Assembly: GCA_945910005.1 (NCBI GenBank)
Contig: OX246746.1
Coordinates: 31,243,659 to 31,307,658 of the forward strand
Direction: 5' to 3'
Length of the DNA stretch: 64,000 nucleotides
From: Isoperla grammatica
Taxonomy: Eukaryota; Arthropoda; Insecta; Plecoptera; Perlodidae
Below are positions 24,601 to 36,600 of this stretch, one piece after another. Position numbers and translations under genes: made by a program. Every line of letters starts with the position of its first letter. Position 1 is the stretch's first letter. Below the pieces are notes generated by a model that saw only the letters and a list, made by a program, of their open reading frames with translations, searched no databases and had not been told where the DNA came from.

Positions 24601-27600
24601 ATTCAAACAACAATGAAATGTATGCCTACCTGTCTCGCACTTCTCGTAGCTCTCGTCGTATCTTCTCCCTTCCCTGCGATGCCGTATCAGGGAACAACCT
24701 CTCTCCAGCGGCCGTCAAATTGGCCAGCTTGTGAGGTCCCTGTTCCTTCTCGGTCAGCAAGACTTGAAGACGGCTCTCTTCTGCAGACGAATCTTCCACG
24801 TGTTTCTCGAGCAGCGTAAGCCACGCCTTAGTTTCCTCCAGATTCTCTTCGTAGCTTCGATGCTCTTCGACTAGTCCCTGCCAGCGGTTCGTCACCTCCT
24901 TGCTCAACACGTGTAGTAGTTGATAGCGGTTGCTGATCTGAGATATCAACGGCTTGATGCGATCTGCCGCGCTGCAATGGAGCAGAGCGTGGGATCTGTC
25001 TACGAACTCGTCCATCTGTTTCTCGTTGGCGGTTATCACGTCTCGTTGTGTCCGGAATAATTCCAGCTGAGCTTCCTTCAGCGGTAGAGACACCTGTAGC
25101 TGCTGGTCTCGGAAGATCGCTTCCGTGGTTCGGAACCACTTGGTGTGGCGCTCGAGTTGCTCTTCGAACTCCAGCCATTGTTTTAAGGCACCTTCGAGTT
25201 TCTTCTCTACACCATCTGCATCACACAACAGGGTAAGAGAATATTTAACAATCAATTTAATTTAGTGACAGAACTAAGAATAATATTTAACTTTTGTCAT
25301 TATTATTTTTATTAACTGTCACCATATAAATTTCAGCAAACCTTTACAAAATCGTGCATACATTTAGTCTTGTGTTTTCATAATTTATATAAATGTTTAC
25401 AATGCTTGAAATGGAAGTAAAGGTGGTATTATCAAATGGGAAGAAAAGGGTTTTTTTCACATCTAATTAAGCTTCTATAGCTTCTTTTAAGTATCTATAG
25501 TAGGCCTTGGTATCTTTATTATTTACTTATAGCTTTTAACATCTCTAAGTTTAGCTCATTTCAAGGGTGGTGACTAATACTTTCCTTGATAAGCGATGAT
25601 AACTATATCTTACCGACTCTGGCCAGGTGGTCTTTCAAACCGGAGCAAAGTTCCTCTTGTTCCTTGTCCAATGCTTCGAGCCCCTTCCTAGCCGTACTCT
25701 TGGAGACGTTCGCGCAAAGCTCCCGTAGCCGCACCAGTCTGTCTTCTCCTTCCGTCTGATCGTCTCTCAACAGCCTCACCGTCGCCAGTCTCTTGTTGAC
25801 GTCTGCCTTCTCCCCGCCGACGTCGTCACACTCGTGTAGGCGATCGCGCTCGGCTCCCAGCCACTCCCGGTAGGTCTTGCACAGCGTCGACAGGTTGACG
25901 TGTTTCTGAACGCACTCGTCTAGATTGTCCAGCAGGTCCTGAGACTTCATCACGATGTTCTGGAACAGCTGCTTGATGGACTGCAGGTAGATGTTGAGGG
26001 ACTTGTCTTGCGTCTGGTCCACCAGCTGTTGGGCCTTGTCGCAGACAGCCTCTACCAGCTGCTGGTGGGACATGATCTCTTGGTGCATGATCTTGTGGTT
26101 CTGAAAAAGAAACACCCGGTAAGATAGCTTTGATAGACAGACGTTTCGGAAGGTGTAATACTAATTTAAAAACTGTTTTTACAACTCAACTCACAAAGAT
26201 ATTTAGTATTTATCGATTGTCTGGTATAATACTCTGTTTTCCATTGTAAGTAATTTTACCTCTCTTGTTGTCTTAACTCTCTTCTTGTAGGCTCTGGCTA
26301 TCTGAATCAGTGGTAACTTTATTAATATAATTTCTTTATTGATGTCATATGATGTCATGTTGTATTGTAGTTAAATAAGGAAACACTAACACACTTGTTT
26401 ATTAAATCTGTTGTAAATTGCCATTGTAAATAGTGAAAGCTCATTTTGGTCAATACTCAATAGAGACTACATTACATCATGTTCTTTTATCACAGCTTAT
26501 CATCCTCTACTTAGGTAAGCCGTGGGCTTCCTATCTCTCTCACGCAATCACATTGGCATATTTTTAAGTTTATTTTAGAATCTTTCAACAACACTAAAAA
26601 GCTTCATACTATAACACGAAAATAATTATGATAATGTACCAGTAGATTTAATTGATTTAAATTGTTATTTTACCACATTATTAAGGCTAACTTTGTGTTA
26701 CAATTGTCGATTGCATAAAATAGACCGACGGACATGATACGGCTGTATTCGAGAACCTACCTGCAACTGTGCTCTCTTCTCTTGCAAGGAAGCCTTGAGC
26801 TCCGTGTGCTGTGTCATGGCCTTCTCGACATCCCTCAGCCACTTGGTCAGCTGCTCTTGCGAGAGAGTGAACTCGGCAAACTGCGTCAGACACTGATCCA
26901 GCTTGTGAGTGGCGGCCTGAAGGTCATCCGAGAAACTCTCCCAGACTGTACGCAGAGTTCTACAACAACAATGACATATCTCCGTCGAGCTCACCCACCG
27001 ATAAAACAACAGTGTAACTATAAATGTCACAAAAAACATTATTGCGTTTGTAATATTGACAGCAATGGGTAGCTCGCAATATTAAACCGAGCAAAACTAT
27101 AGTATTCTATTAATATCTTGAGATCGCATAAAAATGTTGAAAAAGTGTAAAAGTACCGCTACACGTGATTTGATTTTGTATCCGCCAAACAATGAGTTTT
27201 AAAACTTTCAAATATAATTATTTGTATGATTGCTATTTCTATAGGCCTAATTAATTCAAAAATTTATAGACCCCTGATTAATTAATTAGAGAAATAGCAA
27301 TCGTAATGTAAATCGCTGGACATGTGACAGCATGATTCACTATGTACAGTCTATACAGTCTATTACTGATCAACACTATAACATGACTGATGGGGATGAA
27401 CAAAAAGTATACATCCCCTATTCATTGTGAAAATGGTAGGAATAACCTATGTAATAAAATATCCCCATCATTGACAAATAACAGGAATAACCTCCAAATA
27501 TCAAATATCCCCTTTAATTGTGAAATGGTAGGTATAACTTCTAGGATAATATCCCCACAAATCAGGTTGCACCACAATAAAAGGTAACTTACCGCAGTTG

Positions 27601-30600
27601 CTGTCTTATTATTTCTCTGCCATCGGGTGACGTGTGAGCGTAAAGCTTTTCTCCCTTGTCAATCAACGCTTCGAACCTGTCGGCTTCTTTTGATTTGATG
27701 TCGGACAGTTCACGAATGGCCTTCTGACGCTCCTGGAAGAACACAAGACAGGAGGTTATAAAATAAAACTTGCTGCAGGCATCGTTAGAGCTTTGAAAAG
27801 TGCACATTTGCCTTATTATATTACTACTACACGCACAATATTTTAAATAAATTACCTGAAGTATTGCCAAGTCCCCAACAATTTCACTAAGTTGGCTCAA
27901 CTTGTTCTCTTCATTTGCCAGCCACCCCAAGAAGGCGCTGTGGTCATCATTGAAGCTCCTATGTTCCTTAACAAACTGCTCATATCTGGCAATTGCTTCC
28001 TTCGTCGTGTTCCTCAACGCCTGGTATCGAGTGGTCAACCTGGAAACTTTCACCGACAGATCGGATTCACCCTCGATGCCCCGGCTTTGCTCGGAAGTCT
28101 TTCCGAACTCGTCGTTCTTGGCGATGATCTCCTCTTCGATCGATTTCAGTTTATCCAGATGTGTTTGTTTTGCTTCTTGGGTACTTCGGAGGCTTTGATC
28201 TTTCACCTGGTTTTCCTTCTGTTTAATCCATGCCAATAAACCTTCGACCACTTCTTCGAACTCGGTCCAACGGCTGCACATCTGGCAAAGTTTAGCTTGA
28301 GCTTCGGTGCAGTTGAGAAGGAAGGCCTCCCAAGCCTTCTTCTGACCTTCAAACTCCTTGAGCAAGCTAGGATGCCCGGATATCTCGGTCTGCTCGAGTA
28401 CGGAGTTGAGGCGAGCATTGCAGGCCTCGATCATCTTGTCTCCCTCGACCTTCTGGTCGAGAAGATGCTCGACCACCACGAGTTTCTCGTCCGCTCCGTC
28501 CTTATCGTCGGTGACGACTGCAATCTCCGCGATCAGAGTGCTCAACCAGTCGTGAAGTTTCTCCAGCGCTTGGAGATACAATTCGTGGTCCACGACGTGT
28601 TTCTCGGAGGTCAACACGCGAGCCTCCACTTCCTGGTTTAGCTTGTTGTACTTGTTCAAGACATCATTGAACTTTGTCCCGGCCTCCGTGTCGGACAGAG
28701 CCCCAATCTTGTCTTGGAGTTGTTTCATGATGTTCTTGTGGGAGATTACGTCTTGTGCCAGGGTACGGTAACCGTGCATGGCCACTTTCTTCTCTTGTAG
28801 GGTGGCCTTAAGGTCTAGTTTCGGACCAAGTTTCTCCTCCGCTTCCAACAACCACTGGCCAACTTGCTGGTGGCTGTCGTCGAAGGAAGAGCGTTGCATC
28901 ATGAAACCCTCAACCTTCTTGTGAATGGCATTGGCTCGGTCTACGAGAGACTCGGAAGCACTTCGTAGGCCGCGCAACTCGGTACGAATGGTCTCACGAT
29001 TTTCGGGAGTAATTCCCGGGAACAACGCCTCTCCAACTTCCACTGCTTTGTTAAGACGACCTTGGCCCTTCTCTCTTTCATCTGCAAATGCTTTCAGCTC
29101 ATCTAGCTTGGCCTGGTAGGCCTGCAGAGATGTGGCTGGTGAAGCAATTAGAGCCTCAAAAGACTTTAACTTGTTCTCTGCATCTCCTAACCAGTTCTCT
29201 ACCTCTTTTACCGACTGGCGATAAGAGTCTCCATTATTATTCAAGGCCTCCAAACGCTCGACGTAGTTATCGACGAACTTCAAGATGGCCCGGTATCTGG
29301 TACCCAGGTGAGTCACATACTGCTCAATACGAGTATCCGGATTCTCTTGCATGATTTCCTTCCCGAGTGCGGTTATTTCGTTCAACTCCGGCTCGTAAGC
29401 CAAGACCTGCTCGTGGAAGCCTCTTATTTCTGTGATCTTGTTTCCCACTGTGGCCAGATTCAATTGGTTCACGCTTTCCGCTCGAACTTTACCTTCGGTC
29501 TCGCGCAGCCAAGAACCGATATTTTCCGACATCAACTCGTACTTCTGCCACAGTTCTGCGTTACGTTCCAAACACTTCTTCGTGTCGTTGCAGCTCTGCT
29601 TCAATGCTTCCAACTGCGTGACGAGGTGAACTCGCTCGACGTGAAGTTCCTCGAGTTTCTCGGGTGTCTCTACGTGTTGCAGCAAATCTAGTGACCGATC
29701 GAGCTCGACTTTCTTCGCCTCGCAGTCTGCCAATCCTGTCTCGACGTCGCTCAGGGACGACAGCTTCACCTCCAAGTTGTATCGGTCACTTCCGGCCTCG
29801 GGTAGGCACCACGCCACCTTCTCCTTGTGAGATGCCACTCCCCTCTGCAACGCACCGAGCTTCTCGGCGTGATACTTCTTCAAGAATGCGAGCAACGTCG
29901 ACTCGATCTTATTGGCATGTGACCGAACACCGTCGTATCGCTTCTGCAATGTCCCCAGCTCTTTGATGACGCCGGACTCTCCGAAACTTGGGTAGGAACT
30001 CTTCAGTTCTCCAATCGTATTATGTACGTCTTGAAGATTCTTGCCAATACCAGTTAATTCCAGTTTCAGTGCTTGGCATTTTTGTAATCTCTCCGGAATC
30101 TTGGAATGATCACCGGTCAAATCATCACAGTTAATTAATTCTTCTCGAAGTTTCGATATTAAATTACCAGCTTTCTTGATATCATCCCGTAGGGTTTTCT
30201 CGCGTTCGCCAAAAGTACAGACCACCTCTTCCAGCTGATCGGCAATCCCCTTGACAGCGTCAAATTCTTCGTCCAGTAACTTATTCAACGAATCCAAGGT
30301 GGGGATTTGTTTGCCATCGTTCAACTTTACCAACTGTGCCGTCTTGGCAACGATGCTGGTCTTGATATTGTGGTAGCTCGGTAACTCATCCTTGTACTTA
30401 TTGAGCCTAGTTCGACCCCCATCTCCGTCGGACAGATTATCCACGGCATCGGAGAGACCCTCGCTGGTTTCGCTGAGCCAGCGCAGCAGGTCTTCCTTGG
30501 CTTCTTCAATCTGCTTCCAGATGATGTTCTGCGCTTCCACGGCCTGCAAGCGTTTGCTCAACGTGTCGTAGGAATGTTGCCACTTCTTGTGGGCTTCTCC

Positions 30601-33600
30601 AACTTCTCCCTGAACGGCCGAGTTGTCGAAGTCATCGTTCTTGAGAAGGATCTGCCCTTTAGCGTCCATTGTATCCAGTGGTGCCTTAGCCTTCTTCAGC
30701 ACTTCGAATGCTTTCTTCAGTTTCTCGTGGACTTGACCGGCTTGCGTTATGTCTGCGGGAGCTCCGCCGATCGGCTTGCAGATTGCGTCCGCTTCGCTAA
30801 TGCCCGAATAAAGTTTGTCTCGGGATTCCCTAAAGGCTTTCCATGCAGCTCCCATTTCAGAGAACTTATCTTTTTGTAGTTTAAGCATTTCATTGACCTT
30901 CTCCCAGTTGGCATCTATGGAAGATAAGATGTTCTGAATGGTCGCTACATTACTTTGGTCTTCTTCCATTAGCAGTTTGCCCTCGTCGTGTAGGGCATTC
31001 TTCGCAGTCTTGGATTGTGCATGAGCTTGCACGAGCACCTCTAGATCTTCCATTACTCCGTCCACTTGGTCTAGGTTCTGCACCCTGTTGCTGATCTCTT
31101 GTAGCGAGCCTTGCGTGGCCAATAGCCCGTCCGAGAGTTGGTTCTGGAGCTTCTGGAAGCCTGTCCACCTTGCTCCGAGCTTGAGAAGAACCTTCCGGTC
31201 GTCGGCCAGTCTAGCACGTAGCTCGCGAGCACCATCTTGTAGCCGGGCCACCAGCTGTACGGCAGATGCTGGCCGGCCGGTGGAGCGGTCTCGAACCAGA
31301 GTCCCGCTAGCTCGGTCGACATCGGGAGCAGCCTCGGTCCAGGTCGCAATGCGCTCGTCCACAGAGTCCAGCTCCTCGGACAGACGGTCGAGCTCTTCCA
31401 CCGAGGGCTTCTGGCTCGTGAGCCGGTATTGGATGTGACTCATCTGCTCACCAGTGTCGGCCAACCAGTTCAGAAGCTCTGACCACTTCTGGAGGGCTCC
31501 CTTCTTCTCCTCCAATCCGTCCTCCAAGTCCTTCGAACAAGACACGCATTTCATTTATTAGCCGTCTAATCACACTCAATTGCCCACATACAAGATAAAA
31601 TTACAAAAAAGCAAAACAATCATTAGAGCCTTGTAAAAATTGTGAAAGTTGATGACACATTTTCTCCAAATTAAAACCATTTTAACTAGAGATGGGACGA
31701 TTACGATTCCGATTCTACGATTCTACCGATTATTCGGTGAATCGGATCGGCGATTATTCGAAGAAAATTGGCCGATTCTAATCGCGTGATTCTCGCTAGT
31801 GCGCTATCTGTCGTTTAGCGGCAAGCGCTAGCATGTGTAGAAGGCGGTGTACAGAACATTCGACCTATCGATCGATGTATTTGAATCGAATTTTCGTACG
31901 CCATCGGCGTGGCGTCTTACTAGCCTAATCTCGCCCATAGAGAAATAAGTTGCTCGCCTGTTGAATGCTGTTGTCTCGTAATTAATTGTGTCAGTTTTTC
32001 ACACTTTGAATGCATTCGTAGCAATGTCCGAGTTGTCTGCCAAAAAAAACTTAAAAGTGACGTGTGGCGTTATTTCACGGTAGATGTGGTCAACAAAAAC
32101 AAAGCAAAATGCAAGTTTTGCAACGTTTGAATCGAGTTGCACTTTTTTTTAAATCGGTTGAATAATCGGTAATCGGATCGGTTTTTTATTAATAATCGTA
32201 ATCGGTAATCGGATCGGCCAATTTGAAGAATCGTCCCATCTCTAATTTTAACAGCTCTCTAACAATAAGTTATTAACAAGTCCTACCTGGTACTGTGTGA
32301 CAAGCTCGGTGTACTCTCCATCTAATCCGGTACCTTCCCGAGGTTCGCCAGACAGAGACATCTGTTTCACTTGGTCGTAGATAGTGTTGAACACCGGTTG
32401 CTTCTCGGAGTGTTCCTGTAGTAATGCATGGACTGTCTGCAGACTGACGTCCACCTTGTCTAAGCCAACACCGTCGATCTGGTCCACCTGGTCCCCGAGC
32501 TCGTTCATCCAGTCGGAGAACTGGGACATCTTGCCATCCAGCTCTTGCCTGGAACAAGCACATTACAGTAAATCAACATTTACAAGATAACAATTATTAG
32601 AGAAATGCTTTTTTAGTTAAAGTTATAAATGGTTAATGTGAGGACATTGGGTTGAGAGTTGATTTGACGACCTTTTGAAAGTTTGCGTGAGATCATTTTC
32701 ATTTTTTCTATGTAGTGACATTCATGATAAAATAGGTAGTTTGGGCTAATTTCCTCTAAAAACAGCTAGTTTGTCCTAATTATTCATAACAATTTACCTT
32801 GTTAGTCGTATTAAAGAGAATAATTTTAAAAATTCAAGTTTGCAGAGATTTTATGCAAATTGGTGCAAAATTTCCAGTAAAACAAAAAGTAACAAATCAA
32901 AATTTACATTAAAATGAACTTTTTACCAATGTATTTATAAATGAAGAAATAAATGAAAAAATACTAAAGTTAATGCTATATTAAGAAGTTTTTAATGCTA
33001 AAAAAGCACATCTCCAATTATAATACAAAATTGTATTTAGGCCTATAAACATTTAGATTGGTACCTAATTAATAAGTAATTACCTTGCCAAAATGGCATC
33101 GGAGAGTCCGTTGATATTGCTCCGAATGCCTTCCGAGAGTTTTGTCACTTTTCCCTTGAGGTCGGCAACTCGTTGTTTAATCGCTGTGGCTCCTTCCAAG
33201 GCGAGCGACGTAGCGATATGATCGGAAGACTGCGTCAACTGCATCAACTTTGCCTGCTTGTCGGACACTTCCTTATTGAACGCCTTCAGCCGCGCCAACT
33301 CCGTTTCCAGTTTATCGACGTCGGGCGTTGCGAGGTTTGCTTTGATCTGGTGGCCGGTCGCAACCCACACCTCTAGTCGGGTGGCTTCCTCGTCGAACGC
33401 TCTCCACTGGGCAACCAGCTTCTCCAGTCGGGACGCCCACTGCACGGCCATGTCTTGGATGGCTGCCCAACGTGAGTGCATAGAGTCCACTTCGTCGCTG
33501 GCGTTGGTTTCACAGGTGATTTGTTGACTGAGAGCGGCCACGTTTTGTAGGCTGTTCAGGTTTTTCTCGCACTCTTGTTCAAATTCCTGGATGGAAACAA

Positions 33601-36600
33601 TTGAGTACACACATTACAACCACAAGTCGAGGAAGTATTCTTACCCATTCCCAATCTTACCCATTACCTAAATAAAATATAAATCCCTTGGTTTTCCTTT
33701 TTCATAAACCTCGAAAAAGGGTAAATGTTGTGTTCTTTAATACATTATTATAAATCATTCATAATTAATATTTAATAATTATGAATAGACAAAGTAGTTA
33801 TTTAGGTCTATATTACTCTGGACATGAATTTTTAACATTTTTTACAGAATTATTGGAGAAGTGGTGTTTTTTCTTATTCACATCAACCATAGTAAAACCT
33901 AGTTAATTCAAATAATAAGTGACCCTAAAAACCCCAATTTGAATTTAAAAAATTTGAACTAAAAGAATGATGTGGTTTAACCTTCAGCAGGGAATTATCA
34001 CTATTTCTGACTACTTTCGAATTAACATTGAGTTTGAATTAACGGATTGTTCACATTCTCACATTTGGGATCAGTCCTGCAGTACCTACCTTGGCTTCCT
34101 GCAGTAGCCGTTCAGCCTCCTGCTGAGTCACAGGCTTGGGCATCCCCATGGTGACGCGTACTTCGGTCCGTTCTATCCACGGCTTCAGCTCTCCGACACC
34201 GTTCTTGTATCGCTGCCAGTTCTCAAGGTCGCGCCCGACCATCGACAGCTGGTTCTCTACGCCCACGTGAAGCGCAAGCACCGCATCGCGAAGCGCCATC
34301 ACTTCTTGGCGTAACTGCTCCGCCTCCACGTTATCTCCGTCCTCTGAAATAGACACACACGTTATTCCTACATCCTCATGCACGATATTCGTAAATTTAT
34401 TTAACATTACAATTACATACTAGGTACCGGAACATTAAGTATCATAGAACTGTCAAGGTTAAATATAGGCCTAACGGAAACAAATATATAAGACAATTAT
34501 AATATTGGCTTATGCTTCAGTAGTCCCCATTTAATTCAAATTTCAAGAGATTAAAAACTCCAATTTGAATTACAAAATTTTGAATTAAAGAACTATGACA
34601 CTAAGCATACCATACTCAGTTCTTCTGCCGGGACTCCATCAGTAGTTCGAATTATACAAATAAAGTTGAATTAACAGAGTTTGAATAAACGATGGTCTAC
34701 CGAGTAACCTACGCACATAATTAAGTTCTCTTTTGAAACTGAATCGACTCGAGCTACAGAAACAGTGACATCCGATCAACGTATCCAGGAAAAATATCTT
34801 ACCCTGCAAAAGCTCCTTGGCTTCATTGCCGAGGACATCCAGTATGGCGATCTTCTCGTGCAGCTGAGCTTGTAAGGCCTGAGACTTTCTGACTCTTTCC
34901 TCGGGCAGTATGTCTGAAGCTTGCAGCTGCTGTAGAAACATCGGGGCCGTCTCCTGTGTCCAGTGTCTTAACTCTCCTAGCCGTGCCTGAGACAAATACC
35001 ACCGTTATGAAGTACGTTAATTTCCATAGAGTTATGGATTAATAACAATCAATTTAAACTTTGATAGTCGACAGAATAGCACAAATTAAAAGGTTGCCTA
35101 CAAAATTATTATTTTTATATAAAAAAAAAACATTTATAGGGTAGAGAAATCTTGAGTAAGATATGAATACATGCAACAGAGAATCCAGGATATGCTTTGT
35201 AATGGAGAGCTGTTTCAAATCAATCCAAAGATCGATAACGTAAAAAAAGGAAAAAAAAAAGAATACCGTACATAGATGAATTTTTTAAATGAATTGCTGC
35301 ACTGAGTAAGAGGAAAATAAAGTTAAAAGCTAGTACTGCCATAGGTTTTTTTAGTACAGAACTTCAACAAAGCAGGGCACTAGATTTGTAGATAGCTAAC
35401 AGAAAAGAGGAAATCCATGGGTTGATAAGATGAAAACAAGAACACACCTTGAACTGTGTCCAGCGGATATGGAACTGCTCCAAGTAGGTAACGCGGTCTT
35501 GAACGGTTTCCAGCGTGACGTGTAATCGCCGCTCGATGTCCGTCACTTCCTTCTGTAGCAGAGGTTTCCTCTCGGGAGCCGTCATGGTCGTCAGATTCGA
35601 GCACAGGTCTCGAAGCTTGCGCAACATCTCTTCCGTTGCTTTTCGAAGGGCGACGCTCATCTCTTGTTTCGCTGCCAGTTCACCGGCAACATCTCGCTTG
35701 TCTTTTTCGACTGGGGCGACTTTCTTCAGCTCCAACTCTGCTTGCTCCAGAAGTTTCAAGATTTCGTCCTTTTGTTCTCGATAATTATTCCATACTCTTT
35801 GCGTACCTGAGAAGGTTCGATTGTTTAATGGTAGGTTTGCGTAACTCACCTAACAGTAAGCTAAAGTAGATTGTTTTTTTAATATTGAGCAATGAGATAG
35901 ATAGTGTGGTAGGTCATACTTTACATGTTTAAGGTTGGCCACATATTTCTAACTTTCTAGTTACTTTTTGTTAAGTCATGCCTATGGAAATACTATAATA
36001 AACCCTATTCAACATTTTTAGAATAACTTACAAAATAGGAACAATAGGCCTACAAGTATTTGATGCGAAACAACAAAATTTAATTAAAATATTCAAATTT
36101 ATCTTTGTTATTTTTCAAAACGTTTTAAAAAGATATTTCGAGTAAACGTGTGGGAACTCACCCTTGAGTTTCTTGAGTTTGTCCAGTGTCTGTCCGTAGG
36201 CCTGGTTCCAGCCTGCCTCCAGGTTGCCAACCTCTGCCTTGATGAACGTGGGTGCGTTGACATCCTTTCCCAGGTCCTTGCCCCTCTGAAGCATGCTGAC
36301 AATGTTGGCTCTCTGCTGATCTAACTGAGCCACGGCCGTCTCTTGTTGCTTGACCAGAGCGTTAACCGAGTCTAGAGTCTCGGGGTAGGGACCACTGGCG
36401 GAGGTGTCCTTCACCTTCTGTAGCAGGTTGCAAACCTCGCGCACCTGCAACGTTCAGTGTGACTTTGTTACATACCCTGTTGCTTTTAGTGGCTTTTGTG
36501 TCACTTGGGTTATTTGATTTTGTATTTTTGTTGGTTTTAACTTTTAATTAACAAGGAATGTGCAGTGAGAGAGGGAAAACCATCGGATTCGGTCCGTGTT

